Shown: positions 36,385-45,182 of the stretch, one piece after another
Position numbering within the stretch: the stretch's first letter is position 1
Layout: each line of letters opens with the position of its first letter
Assembly (NCBI RefSeq): GCF_004363555.1
Contig: NZ_SNZJ01000004.1
Location: 62,001-126,000, forward strand
Direction: 5' to 3'
Source of the DNA: Halomonas ventosae
Lineage (GTDB): Bacteria > Pseudomonadota > Gammaproteobacteria > Pseudomonadales > Halomonadaceae
Length of the DNA stretch: 64,000 bases
The notes under the pieces: generated by a model
The model's database searches: none
What the model was told of the DNA's origin: nothing
Seen by the model: the letters and a program-made list of their open reading frames with translations, nothing else
Made by a program: the position numbers and the translations under genes

Positions 36385-37326
36385 TCAAGGAGTTCCTTGC
36401 GCGTTGATCAGCGCCTCCTGGGTAGCGAAGTCTTCCTCTGAGATCTGCTCGTCCAGGAAGTCGAGCAGCGCCCGCACCGCCGGCAGCAGACCCCGCCGCG
36501 AGGGGAAGACCGCATGCAGGATTCCACCCCGGGGCTCCCAGCCCGGCAGGACGTCGATCAGGCGCCCGGCCTGGATATCCCGAGCGCCCACCAGTAGCCC
36601 CAGCTTGACCACGCCGAGCCCTTTCAGGGCGGCGGCATGCAGGGTCTCGGCGCTGTCAGTGACCAGCCGCGGCCAGTGGAGGATTTGCGCGCTGGCCCCC
36701 TCTGGCCCCACGAGGTCCCAGCAGTGGCGATGGTCGTACTGTTCGAAGTCGAGGCTCGGAAGCTCGGCGAGATCCGCTGGGCTGCGGGGCCGTGACCGGT
36801 CGTCGAACAGGGCGGGGGCGGCCATCAGCCGCTGAGGGCTTGAAGCGAGTACCTTCATGGTCAGGTCGCTGTCCTCAAGCGGCGGGAAGCGTACGCGGAT
36901 CGCCAGATCGAAGCCCTCCTTGATCACGTCCACCCGCCGGCTGGTGGCCTCCACCTGAACCTCCACCTTGGGACAGCGCGCCATGAAGTTCACCAGCAGC
37001 GGCGTGATCAGGTAGTGCAGCACGCTGGGCGAGCAGCTCAGCCGCACTGTGCCCTGGGGCTCGGCGTGATGGCGCTGGATCAGCTCCTCAGCGGCTTGCG
37101 CCTCCACCAGCATGGCCAGGCAGTGGCGATAGTAGGCCTGTCCCAGCTCGGTGACCGAGACGTGACGTGTCGAACGGTTGAGCAGCCGAGTGGTGAGGCG
37201 CTCCTCGAGCTGGGTGATGCGCCGGCTCAGCTTCGACTTGGGAATGCCCAGTGCGCGCCCGGCCGGGGCGAAGCCGCCGTGGTCCACCACCTGAACGAAG
37301 TAGTAGAGGTCGTTGAGGTCCTGCAT
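36385..37326 (-). CDS. LysR-family transcriptional regulator
   Basis: 313 residues. Winged helix-turn-helix at about 1-60 (DLNDLYYFVQVVDHGGFAPAGRALGIPKSKLSRRITQLEERL), then a LysR substrate-binding domain. It is divergent from the pirin gene, the usual arrangement for LysR control of an adjacent quercetinase/pirin gene. The start MQDLNDLYYF at 37326 matches the family N terminus; a longer frame to 37434 would overlap the promoter region. Inducer unknown. Confidence 0.9.
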   Translation of the reverse strand: MQDLNDLYYFVQVVDHGGFAPAGRALGIPKSKLSRRITQLEERLTTRLLNRSTRHVSVTELGQAYYRHCLAMLVEAQAAEELIQRHHAEPQGTVRLSCSPSVLHYLITPLLVNFMARCPKVEVQVEATSRRVDVIKEGFDLAIRVRFPPLEDSDLTMKVLASSPQRLMAAPALFDDRSRPRSPADLAELPSLDFEQYDHRHCWDLVGPEGASAQILHWPRLVTDSAETLHAAALKGLGVVKLGLLVGARDIQAGRLIDVLPGWEPRGGILHAVFPSRRGLLPAVRALLDFLDEQISEEDFATQEALINAQGTP

Positions 37327-37445
37327 GCTTTCGTTCCATCTATGAAACGCTGAATGCCATTTCCAGCGTATACCGAATAGGTCGTTCATGAAATACGCTT
37401 TCTTCATCGGGAGATGACCCTCCCTTGTCATCACAGGAGCCGACG

Positions 37446-38318
37446 ATGAAGAAGATACAGGCAGTATACGGTGCCCCGCGCGGCCATTGGGTCGGCGACG
37501 GTTTTCCGGTGCGCTCCCTGCTCAGCTATGACCGCCTGGGGGCAGAGCACATCAGCCCCTTCCTGCTGCTCGATCATGCCGGCCCGCACCGCTTTGGCCC
37601 GACTCGCCACCGCCGGGGGGTGGGTCCCCATCCCCACCGGGGCTTCGAGACCGTGACACTGGTCTACCAGGGAGCCCTTGAGCACCGTGACTCGGCGGGG
37701 CATGGCGGCCAGATCGGCGAGGGCGATATCCAGTGGATGACTGCTGGCGCTGGCATCGTCCACGAGGAGTACCACGCTTCGGCGTTCGCCGAGTCTGGTG
37801 GCCTGCTGGAAATGGTGCAGCTCTGGGTCAACCTCCCGGCCCGGGACAAGTCCGCCCCACCGGCCTACCAGACCCTTCTCGACAGCGAGATCCCCCGAGT
37901 CGACCTTCAGGGCAATGCTGGCCAGCTCAGAGTGGTGGCCGGCAGCTATCTCGATCGGCAAGGCCCGGCGCGCACTTTTACTCCCATCAACGTCTGGGAC
38001 CTGCGCCTGGTGGCCGATGGCGATGTCCGGCTCGACGTGCCCGAGGGCCATACCACCCTGCTGGTCGTGCTGGAGGGCACGGTACTCGTCAACGGCGAGC
38101 GCATCGTCCGCGACGAGAGCGTCGTCGCCTTCGAGCGCCGCGGTGAGACCCTTCACCTGGAGGCCAACAACGACGCCAAGCTGCTGCTGCTGAGCGGTGA
38201 GCCCATCGACGAACCGGTGGCCGGGCAGGGTCCCTTCGTGATGAATCATGAGACCGAGCTCCACCAAGCCTTTGCTGACTTCCACGCCGGGAAGTTCGGC
38301 AACCCGCGGGGCGCATGA
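37446..38318 (+). CDS. Pirin family protein (quercetinase-like bicupin)
   Basis: 290 residues, bicupin. The iron ligands of pirins are present: GPHPHRGFETVT (two His) and the AGAGIVHEE segment (His and Glu). Bacterial pirins range from quercetin 2,3-dioxygenases to redox-responsive regulators. AGGAG precedes the ATG at 37446. It is divergent from the LysR gene and 81 bases ahead of ycaC, so LysR control is likely. Confidence 0.88.
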   Translation: MKKIQAVYGAPRGHWVGDGFPVRSLLSYDRLGAEHISPFLLLDHAGPHRFGPTRHRRGVGPHPHRGFETVTLVYQGALEHRDSAGHGGQIGEGDIQWMTAGAGIVHEEYHASAFAESGGLLEMVQLWVNLPARDKSAPPAYQTLLDSEIPRVDLQGNAGQLRVVAGSYLDRQGPARTFTPINVWDLRLVADGDVRLDVPEGHTTLLVVLEGTVLVNGERIVRDESVVAFERRGETLHLEANNDAKLLLLSGEPIDEPVAGQGPFVMNHETELHQAFADFHAGKFGNPRGA

Positions 38319-38399
38319 GCCGACTCATGCCCCACTACTGCTCGGCGATGGTCGCCGGGCAGCCCCCTGACTGCCAAAGACAGCGAAAGGAGAACGATC

Positions 38400-39026
38400 A
38401 TGTCCTTTACCTACAATCGACTCGACAAGGATGACGTGGCCCTGCTGATGGTGGACCATCAGGCCGGCCTGCTCTCCCTGGTGCGCGACTTCAGCCCGGA
38501 CGACTTCAAGAACAATGTCATGGCCCTGGCCGATATCGCCAAGTTCTTCGAACTCCCCACCATCCTCACCACCAGTTTCGAGGATGGCCCCAACGGCCCC
38601 ATGGTGCCGGAGCTCAAGGAGATGTTCCCGCAGGCGCCTTATCTGGCCCGCCCGGGGCAGATCAATGCCTGGGACAACGAGGAGTTCGTCGCCGCCATCA
38701 AGGCCACCGGCAAGAAGCAGCTGCTGATCGCTGGGGTGGTCACCGAGGTGTGCGTGGCCTTCCCGGCGCTCTCGGCCCTCGAGGAGGGCTATGAGGTCTT
38801 CGTGGTCACCGATGCCTCCGGGACCTTCAACCAGACCACCCGGGACGCCGCCTGGGATCGCATGTCCCAGGCCGGCGCCCAGCTGATGACCTGGTTCGGG
38901 GTGGGCTGCGAACTGCACCGTGACTGGCGCAACGATATCGAGGGCTTCGGCGGCCTGCTGGCCGGCCATCTGCCCGCCTACGCCAACCTGATGCAGAGTT
39001 ATAATCAGCAAAGCCAACTGGGCTAA
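38400..39026 (+). CDS. ycaC: YcaC-type isochorismatase-family hydrolase
   Basis: 208 residues, the same length as E. coli YcaC and similar throughout. The triad positions are visible: Asp19 in LMVDHQAGLL, Cys118 in AGVVTEVCVAFPALSA, and the ARPGQINAWDN segment between. The C-terminal AWDRMSQAGAQLMTWFGV and CELHRDWRNDIEG blocks are YcaC-specific. YcaC forms a homo-octamer whose substrate is not known. The gene lies between two pirin genes. AAAGGAG precedes the ATG. Confidence 0.92.
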   Translation: MSFTYNRLDKDDVALLMVDHQAGLLSLVRDFSPDDFKNNVMALADIAKFFELPTILTTSFEDGPNGPMVPELKEMFPQAPYLARPGQINAWDNEEFVAAIKATGKKQLLIAGVVTEVCVAFPALSALEEGYEVFVVTDASGTFNQTTRDAAWDRMSQAGAQLMTWFGVGCELHRDWRNDIEGFGGLLAGHLPAYANLMQSYNQQSQLG

Positions 39027-39197
39027 GGTGCCAGCCCGATAGCAACTAATGGCGTCGGCCAGGCGACAAGCCTCGAACAGGCACCGCTGTGCGTCTCGAG
39101 GCTGTCGGTAGAGCGCCGAGGGCTCGGCCCCTGGCAAGGTTCTTCGGGGCCTATGTTAGGGGCCGGGTCCTTCTTCACATCCCAGGAGCGCTAAACC

Positions 39198-40139
39198 ATG
39201 AGCAACCTCGTCAACGAACGCGAACTGGTCAGCTCCCTCGACTGCCCCATCGTCGACGGCCAGCGACAGGTACAGCATGTCACCCCACATAGCGCCGAGG
39301 TGGGCGGGATTCCCGTCAACCGCGCCCTACCACGCCGCCAGCGCCGGCTGATCGGCGCCTGGTGTTTCCTCGATCATATCGGCCCCGCCGACTTCGCGGC
39401 GGATGATCCTGGCCTTCGGGTCGGCCCCCATCCGCATATCGGCCTGCAGACCTTCACCTGGATGCTCGAGGGCGAGATCCTCCACCGCGACAGCTTGGGC
39501 ACCGCCCAGGTGATCCGCCCCGGCCAGGTCAACCTGATGACTGCCGGCCGCGGCATCAGCCATACCGAGGAGTCGCTGTCCGGCGAGGCGACCCTGCATG
39601 CCGCCCAGCTGTGGATTGCCCTACCTGAGGCCGATCGCGCCACCGACCCGCGCTTCGACCACTACCCAACCCTGCCCAGCTGGCAGGAAGAGGGCACTGA
39701 GCTGACCCTGCTGGTGGGCGAGTTCGCCGGACATCGGGCGCCGACTCTGACCTTCTCGCCCCTGGTGGCCCTGGACCTGGCCAGCCCCCGGGGTGGCCAG
39801 TTGCGCCTGCCGCTGCGCGAGGATTTCGAATACGGCCTGGTACCCCTTCAAGGTGACTTGGAGATCGATGGCGACACCTTCGCCACCCATGAGCTGGCCT
39901 ACCTGGGCCGCGGCCGCGACGATGTGACACTAACGCTGCCGCTCGACGGCCGGGTCTTGTTGGTGGGCGGTGAACCCCTGAGCGAGGAGATCCTGATCTG
40001 GTGGAACTTCGTCGGCCACAGCAAGGCGGAGATCAGCGATGCTCAGCGCGACTGGGAGGCCGAGAGCCCACGTTTCGGTAGCATTCCCGGGTTCGACGGC
40101 CCGCGGCTGACCGCGCCGCAGCTACCCTGGCCGGCCTGA
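39198..40139 (+). CDS. Pirin family protein, second copy
   Basis: 313 residues, bicupin. Iron ligands in GPHPHIGLQTFTWML and TAGRGISHTEES. It is longer than the first pirin, with an N-terminal extension and a C-terminal ILIWWNFVGHSKAEI segment typical of the YhhW-unlike pirin subgroup found near NADPH-FMN reductases. AGGAG precedes the ATG. Distinct from the gene at 37446, so not a tandem duplication. Followed by the remnant of an FMN reductase. Confidence 0.88.
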   Translation: MSNLVNERELVSSLDCPIVDGQRQVQHVTPHSAEVGGIPVNRALPRRQRRLIGAWCFLDHIGPADFAADDPGLRVGPHPHIGLQTFTWMLEGEILHRDSLGTAQVIRPGQVNLMTAGRGISHTEESLSGEATLHAAQLWIALPEADRATDPRFDHYPTLPSWQEEGTELTLLVGEFAGHRAPTLTFSPLVALDLASPRGGQLRLPLREDFEYGLVPLQGDLEIDGDTFATHELAYLGRGRDDVTLTLPLDGRVLLVGGEPLSEEILIWWNFVGHSKAEISDAQRDWEAESPRFGSIPGFDGPRLTAPQLPWPA

Positions 40140-40170
40140 TCCTCTTCTCGACTCTGACCAAGGAGGCTCC

Positions 40171-40332
40171 ATGAGAGCTACCTCCATCCTAGTCTTCGCC
40201 TGCAGCACTAGGCCCGGCTCCCATAATCAGCACTTGGGCCGGCTCGCTGCCGAGCTCCTCGAGCACCACGGCACCCAGGTCCCTCAAGGACTACCCCTGC
40301 CCATACCATTGGTGATGTCGCCAACATCATAA
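40171..40332 (+). pseudogene. Truncated NADPH-dependent FMN reductase
   Basis: A 53-residue frame with a perfect AGGAGG ribosome site. It begins like the flavodoxin-fold FMN reductases (SILVFACSTRPGSHNQHLG, the phosphate-binding loop) and then jumps within about 12 residues to a short LPLPIP piece before stopping. A full enzyme has about 180 residues, so most of the domain is deleted. It follows the second pirin as in intact pirin/reductase pairs. Confidence 0.7.
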
Positions 40333-40669
40333 CCTTCCTCCCTCAGCTGCCAAGCCTGCCTGGAGCGTCTCGATCTGAGAGGTGGTGACTTGCCTTCTCG
40401 TTCGTCACCTGCTCAGAGTAGCAGGGGGGGAAATAGCAGGCGCTGAATGGAAGTTCAATCCGGATACGAGACCACTCGGTGCTGGAGCATGAGGTAACAA
40501 TGCCCCGCGCTTGACCAGAACAGATGAGGCTCACTGCCACGAAAGCAGAAAGCCTCGGAGCAGGACCCAAAGGTTTGAGCACTGGATCGATTTGTCCAAC
40601 GGAGTCCTAATTGGTTCGGGGGAAGCCACGCGCAAAGTATGGGCTGAGGTATGGGCCAAGATTAGCCAG
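40333..40669. other. Gene-poor stretch before tRNA-Ser terminator
   Basis: Nothing recognisable. The short open frames here lack ribosome sites and similarity. It is the probable footprint of the deletion that removed the FMN reductase. Confidence 0.5.
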
Positions 40670-40700
40670 AAAAAGAAAAAGCCGCTGAAATCAGCGGCTT
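40670..40700 (-). terminator. Terminator of tRNA-Ser
   Basis: Minus-strand stem GCCGCTGA / TCAGCGGC with a TT loop core, followed by TTTTTCTTTTT, starting 13 bases after the tRNA 3' end. Confidence 0.9.
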
Positions 40701-40712
40701 ATTCGATATTCG

Positions 40713-40800
40713 TGGCGGAGGGGGAGGGATTCGAACCCTCGAGGCCTTTCGACCTACACACTTTCCAGGCGTGCTCCTTCGACCACTCGGACACCCCTCC
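40713..40800 (-). tRNA. tRNA-Ser (anticodon GGA)
   Basis: 88 bases including encoded CCA. Acceptor arms GGAGGGG / CCCCTCC, a TTCGAATC T-loop, a long variable arm (class II), and anticodon loop CTGGAAA giving GGA for UCC/UCU codons. Confidence 0.95.
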
Positions 40801-40916
40801 ACATAGTGGTTCTCGAGTCGAGCGACCTCGGCTGTGCCGCGCCTTCTCCTCCAGAACGGCGCACATGTTATCGACTTAAGTGCGCGATTGCAAGCCGTTT
40901 TCCCTTGGCCGCCCGC

Positions 40917-41357
40917 TCATCCGGCGGGCAGCACGGCATAGTCGCCGCGGGCCTCCAGGCAGAGGGTATCGCCGCACCAGAGCCGCTGGACCAGGGCGAT
41001 GCGCCCCTTGCCGCGCTGCGCCAACCGCTCGGCCAGGGCCGAGGGTCCATCGCCGGCCTCGGGCTCACAGGTCAGGCGATAGTCGCCGGTCACCGGGGCC
41101 AGGAACCGCTGGGTGGCCTCGGCCACCACCACGTCCCGGGCGAGTCCGCGGCGACGCAGCCAGAGGGTGGTCCAGCACCAGCCCAGCAGAGTCGTCTGGG
41201 CGGTGAGGGCGCCGCCGAAGCCGGTGCCCTTGTCATTCAGACTGGGCGTGAGCGAGAGTGACCAGTCCAGGCAGTCGCCGTCGCACGTCATCTCGCGGAT
41301 ACCCAGCGAGGGGACCATGGGGATCGCCTCGCCCAGCCAGGCGAGGAAGTCGGCCAT
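40917..41357 (-). CDS. YiiD-type thioesterase-like protein
   Basis: About 146 residues resembling the hotdog-fold thioesterase domain found at the C terminus of YiiD (TIGR02447 type): IPMVPSLGIREM near the start, the central KGTGFGGALTAQTTLLGW helix and VVVAEATQRFLAPVTGD. Substrate unknown, likely an acyl thioester. The ATG at 41357 has GAGG upstream. An ATG at 41420, two bases after the nitroreductase stop, would add 21 residues and cannot be excluded. It is the last gene of the MarR-led unit. Confidence 0.72.
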   Translation of the reverse strand: MADFLAWLGEAIPMVPSLGIREMTCDGDCLDWSLSLTPSLNDKGTGFGGALTAQTTLLGWCWTTLWLRRRGLARDVVVAEATQRFLAPVTGDYRLTCEPEAGDGPSALAERLAQRGKGRIALVQRLWCGDTLCLEARGDYAVLPAG

Positions 41358-41421
41358 GTCGTCCTCGCCGCCGGCAGCGGGCAGCGGCAGGCGCGGGTGG
41401 GGAACGCCGATCTGTCGCATC

Positions 41422-41982
41422 TCAGTCCCAGCGCTCCACGAAGGCCTCGATGTCGTGTTCGGGGAGCGGCTTGTGGCGCCCGCCCGGAGTGCCCAGGTAG
41501 AGGAAGGCCACCACCTCGTCCTCCTCGCCAAGCCCCAGGCCCTTGCGCACCGTGGGATCGAAGGCGTACTTGCCGCTGCGCCACATGGCGCCGAGCCCTT
41601 GGGCGTGGGCGGCGAGAAGGATGCCGTGGGCCGCACAGCCGGCGGAGATCACCTGCTCGATCCTCGGCACCTTGGGGATGTCGGGCGTGACCTTGGCAAT
41701 TACCGCGATGATCATCGGCGCACGCCGCGGCTTCTTGCGCGCGGCATCGAGGGCCGCGTCGCCCACGTGGGGATCCTCGCGGAACTCCGCCTCGGCAAAC
41801 AGCTCACCGAGCCGCGAGAGGCCCTCGCCGGAGAACTCGATGAAGCGCCAGGGGCGCAGCTCCTTGTGATCCGGCGCCCGCAGGGCCGCCCGGTAGATCG
41901 CCTCTAGCTGCTCGGGGCTCGGCGGCGGCCCCATCAGCTTGCCCATGGAGCTGCGTTCGTGCAGCAGCGTCATCGCATCCAT
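41422..41982 (-). CDS. Nitroreductase family protein (YdjA-like)
   Basis: 186 residues. The small YdjA subgroup of the FMN-dependent nitroreductases: RSSMGKLMGPPPSPEQLE at the N terminus, PDHKELRPWRFIEF, AGCAAHGILLAAHAQGLGAMWRSG and a terminal FLYLGTPGG. It reduces nitro or quinone-like compounds; the natural substrate is not known. The start MDAMTLLHER at 41982 has AGGAGTG upstream. It lies 43 bases after queF on the same strand. Confidence 0.87.
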   Translation of the reverse strand: MDAMTLLHERSSMGKLMGPPPSPEQLEAIYRAALRAPDHKELRPWRFIEFSGEGLSRLGELFAEAEFREDPHVGDAALDAARKKPRRAPMIIAVIAKVTPDIPKVPRIEQVISAGCAAHGILLAAHAQGLGAMWRSGKYAFDPTVRKGLGLGEEDEVVAFLYLGTPGGRHKPLPEHDIEAFVERWD

Positions 41983-42025
41983 ATCGCACTCCTGTTCAAG
42001 TTCTGTCGGCACTCTACCCAAGCGG

Positions 42026-42862
42026 CTACTGGCGCGCCAGCCGCAGCGGCGCGGGCGGGCGCTCGCCGGGGGTGGCACGCCAGGGGCTGATGTCCAGCCC
42101 GCCGCGGCGCACATAGCGCGCCAGCACCAGCAGTCGCTCCGGGCGGGTGCGGGCCATCAGGTCCATGAAGATGTGTTCCACGCAGTGCTCGTGGAAGTCC
42201 TGGTGCTGGCGATAGCCGATCAGATAGCGCAAGAGCCCCTCGCGTTCGAGTCGCGGGCCCCGGTAGCGGATCAGCACGCTGCCCCAGTCGGGCTGACCGG
42301 TGACCGGGCAGTTGGACTTGAGCAGGTGGGAGTGCAGCGTCTCCTCGACGACCTCCTCCCCTGCCCGCAGATGCTCGGCGCTGGGCGTGTAGTCGGTCAC
42401 CTCGATATCCAGGTCGTCCAGGCACTCACCCGGCAGAGGCCTCACCGCCAGCGCCTCATCGTCCACGTGGAAGAGCTCGACGGACACCGGCGCACCGGCG
42501 GCCGCCGACAGGTCGTGCTCCAGGGTGTCGATGACCGCCTGGCGACTCTCGAAGCGGGTCTGGTTGAAGCCGTTGAGGTAGAGCTTCCAGGACTTGGACT
42601 CGATCAGGTTTGGCGAATCCGCCGGCAGGCGGAAGCGCGCCACGGCGACCAGCGGCTTGCCCCGGGTGTTGAGCCAGGAGACCTCGAAGGCGTGCCACTC
42701 GTCCTCGCCGACGAAGGGCAAGGCGCCCTCCTCGATGCCCAGCGGCACCCGGTTGGCAGCACGGGGGATGGCAAAGAGCAGCCCGGCATCGTAGTGCTCC
42801 GGGTAGGCGGCCTCGCGCCCCAGGGGGGCATGCATGAGGGTATCGGGTCGGTGATGTGCCAT
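42026..42862 (-). CDS. queF: NADPH-dependent 7-cyano-7-deazaguanine reductase
   Basis: 278 residues, the long two-domain QueF. It reduces preQ0 to preQ1 for queuosine in tRNA. The catalytic Cys is in LLKSNCPVTGQPDWGS, the NADPH-binding ESKSWKLYLNGFNQTRF motif is complete and HEHCVEHIF holds the conserved His/Glu. It starts 1-2 bases after the YadH-like permease gene, within the MarR-led unit. Confidence 0.95.
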   Translation of the reverse strand: MAHHRPDTLMHAPLGREAAYPEHYDAGLLFAIPRAANRVPLGIEEGALPFVGEDEWHAFEVSWLNTRGKPLVAVARFRLPADSPNLIESKSWKLYLNGFNQTRFESRQAVIDTLEHDLSAAAGAPVSVELFHVDDEALAVRPLPGECLDDLDIEVTDYTPSAEHLRAGEEVVEETLHSHLLKSNCPVTGQPDWGSVLIRYRGPRLEREGLLRYLIGYRQHQDFHEHCVEHIFMDLMARTRPERLLVLARYVRRGGLDISPWRATPGERPPAPLRLARQ

Positions 42863-42863
42863 G

Positions 42864-43637
42864 TCAGCTCCTGATGCCCTTGCCGCGATTCAGCATCCAC
42901 AGCGCTACCCCGAAGAGCACGCTGATGAAGGCCAGAATGGCGGCCAGCGCCCAGCCCACGGGGATGTCGGAGACGCCGAGGAAGCCGTAGCGGAAGACGT
43001 TGACCATGTAGAGGATGGGGTTGAGCATCGAGACGCCCTGCCAGAAGGCCGGCAGCAGCGAGATCGAGTAGAAGACGCCGCCGAGGTAGGTCAGCGGCGT
43101 GAGCACGAAGGTCGGCACGATGGAGATGTCATCGAACTTCTTGCCCAGCAGGGCGTTGATGAAGCCGCCGATGGCGAACAGCGCCGCGGTCAGTACCACC
43201 ACGAACACCGTCAGCAGCGGGTGCGCAACCTCGATGCGGGTGAAGAACAGCGACACCCCGGTGACGATCAACCCCACGCCGAGGCCGCGGGCCATGCCGC
43301 CCAGCACGAAGCCGGTGAGGATCACCCAGTTGGGCATGGGCGAGACCATCATCTCCTCGATGGAGCGCTGGAACTTGTTCGAGAAGAAGCTCGAAGCAAC
43401 GTTGGAATAGCTGTTGGTGATCACCGCCATCATGATCAGACCCGGGACGATGAAGTCCATGTAGCTGTAACCATCCATCTCGCCGATCCGCGAGCCGATC
43501 AGGTTGCCGAATATGATGAAGTACATGGTCATGGTGATCGAGGGCGGCAACAGGGTCTGCGGCCAGATCCGCGTAAAGCGCTTGACCTCCTTGTGCACCA
43601 GGGTCCAGAGGGCGATGGCGATCTGGGTCGGGTTCAT
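42864..43637 (-). CDS. ABC-2 type transporter permease (YadH-like)
   Basis: 257 residues, six membrane segments. Family landmarks are RIWPQTLLPPSITMTMYFIIFG near the N terminus, IGGFINALLGKKFDDI and FVLTPLTYLGGVFYS. It pairs with the ATPase encoded just upstream, with which it shares an ATGA overlap. Exporter of unknown substrate, regulated probably by the MarR protein ahead of the ATPase. Confidence 0.9.
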   Translation of the reverse strand: MNPTQIAIALWTLVHKEVKRFTRIWPQTLLPPSITMTMYFIIFGNLIGSRIGEMDGYSYMDFIVPGLIMMAVITNSYSNVASSFFSNKFQRSIEEMMVSPMPNWVILTGFVLGGMARGLGVGLIVTGVSLFFTRIEVAHPLLTVFVVVLTAALFAIGGFINALLGKKFDDISIVPTFVLTPLTYLGGVFYSISLLPAFWQGVSMLNPILYMVNVFRYGFLGVSDIPVGWALAAILAFISVLFGVALWMLNRGKGIRS

Positions 43638-44596
43638 GCGCGTGCCTCCGCCTTATCCGCCGCCGCCTTGTCGCTGTTGCCCTGCTCCACCATGGAGACG
43701 AACATCTCCTCTAGCCGGTTGGCGCGGTTGCGCATCGACATCACCTGCAGCCCCTGGGCGCTGAGCGCCTCGAAGACATCGTTGAGGCGCTGGCCGCGGT
43801 GCACCACCACCGCCAGCTGGGCGGCATCGACCCGGCTCACCTCGAAGCCCGCCACCTCGGGGGCAGCCTCGATCGGGTGCGCCAGGTCCAGCAGGAAGGT
43901 CTCGGTATCCAGCTCGGCGAGCAGCTCACGTACGCTGGTGTTCCGGATGATCTCGCCGTGGTTGATGATCCCCACGTTGCGGCACAGGCTCTCGGCCTCC
44001 TCCAGGTAGTGGGTGGTGAGGATGATGGTGGTGCCCTCGTCGCGATTGATGCGGCGCATGTATTCCCACATGCTGCGGCGCAGCTCGATATCCACGCCGG
44101 CGGTGGGCTCGTCGAGGATCAGCAGCCGTGGCCGGTGCATCAGGGCACGGGCGATCATCAGCCGACGTTTCATGCCCCCGGAGAGCATCCGCGCGCTGCC
44201 GTTGCGCTTGTCCCAGAGGCCCAGGTCGCGCAGCAGCTCCTCGGCCCTTGGCAGTGCCTCGCGGCGCGACATGCCGTAGTAGCCGGCCTGGGCCAGCACG
44301 ATGTCGATGACCTTCTCGAACTGGTTGAAGTTGAACTCCTGGGGCACCACGCCGAGATGGTACTTGGCACGGGCGAAGTCCCGGTCGATGTCGATGCCGA
44401 AGATCGAGACGCTGCCCGCCGTCTTCTGGACCAGCGAGCAGACCACGCCCAGGGTGGTGGACTTGCCTGCGCCGTTGGGCCCCAGCAGGGCATAGAAGTC
44501 GCCCTCGGCGACGTCGAGGTCGATGCCCTTCAGGGCCTGGAAGCCATTGCCGTAGACCTTGGTCAGGCCACGGATGGACAGTGCCGGTTCGGCCAT
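43634..44596 (-). CDS. ABC transporter ATP-binding protein (YadG-like)
   Basis: 320 residues. Walker A GPNGAGKST, signature LSGGMKRRL and Walker B LLILDEPTAGVD are intact, followed by a C-terminal extension (DVFEALSAQGLQVMSMRNRANRLEEMF) common in drug/lipid exporter ATPases. The start MAEPALSIRGL at 44596 follows the marR stop by 68 bases. Works with the YadH-like permease. Confidence 0.92.
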   Translation of the reverse strand: MAEPALSIRGLTKVYGNGFQALKGIDLDVAEGDFYALLGPNGAGKSTTLGVVCSLVQKTAGSVSIFGIDIDRDFARAKYHLGVVPQEFNFNQFEKVIDIVLAQAGYYGMSRREALPRAEELLRDLGLWDKRNGSARMLSGGMKRRLMIARALMHRPRLLILDEPTAGVDIELRRSMWEYMRRINRDEGTTIILTTHYLEEAESLCRNVGIINHGEIIRNTSVRELLAELDTETFLLDLAHPIEAAPEVAGFEVSRVDAAQLAVVVHRGQRLNDVFEALSAQGLQVMSMRNRANRLEEMFVSMVEQGNSDKAAADKAEARA

Positions 44597-44664
44597 GTGC
44601 GATCCCGTCAGAGAAATGAAAGTCGTCGAGAGAACCCGATGAGATGGGGATGGCCCGGGAAACT

Positions 44665-45096
44665 TCAAGGTTCCCCCTCCCAGCCCGGCAGCGAGAACTC
44701 CTCCTGCAGGTGGCGGAGTTCGGGCTGGTGCAGGGCCGCGATGCGCTCGGCCAGCTCTGCGCCCCTGGCGAGCAGGTGCACCTCCATGCGGCGACGATCG
44801 GCCCGCCCGGGCCGGCGCTCCACCAGGCCGGCCTCCTCGCAGCGCCCGACCAGCGCCACGGTGCCGTGGTGCTTGGCCTGCAGCCGCTCGGCCAGCTCAC
44901 CGACGCTCGCCCACTCGCGCCCCGCGAAGCCCTTCAGGTGCAGCAGCAGCTGGTACTGCAGGGGGGTGAGGCCGTGGTCACGACAGATGTCCTCGCTCTG
45001 GCGCAGGAAGCAGCGCAGCCGGTAGCGGAAGTGCGAGAGGCGCTCGAAGTCCTGCTTGGTCAGGGACTCGGGGCTCGGATCGAGGTCTCGGGGCAT
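44665..45096 (-). CDS. MarR-family transcriptional regulator
   Basis: 143 residues. Winged helix core with GLTPLQYQLLLHLKGF, ERLQAKHHGTVALVGRCEEAGLVERRPGRADRRRM. MarR proteins repress efflux or detoxification operons and release on small aromatic ligands. It leads the exporter-queF-nitroreductase unit and is divergent from the Yip1-type gene; a palindrome lies between. The ATG at 45096 gives the usual length. Confidence 0.9.
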   Translation of the reverse strand: MPRDLDPSPESLTKQDFERLSHFRYRLRCFLRQSEDICRDHGLTPLQYQLLLHLKGFAGREWASVGELAERLQAKHHGTVALVGRCEEAGLVERRPGRADRRRMEVHLLARGAELAERIAALHQPELRHLQEEFSLPGWEGEP

Positions 45097-45135
45097 GGTG
45101 GACTCCTTGACAGCGGGTGACACGGAGACTAATAC

Positions 45136-45152
45136 ATATCATAACATGATAT
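45136..45152. promoter_or_regulatory. Probable MarR operator
   Basis: ATATCATAACATGATAT is a 17-base palindrome with a 3-base centre, 40 bases before marR and 31 bases before the divergent membrane-protein gene. It fits a MarR dimer site. Confidence 0.65.
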
Positions 45153-45182
45153 AAAACAGCGATCCTGACCACGAGGTGCCCC

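Noticed and set aside
40343..40582. A 79-residue minus-strand frame before tRNA-Ser
   Set aside because: No ribosome site, no motif, and composition unlike neighbours.
40600..40800. tRNA-Ser as an attachment site of an integrated element
   Set aside because: I found no second copy of the tRNA end and no integrase; only neighbouring gene decay hints at it.
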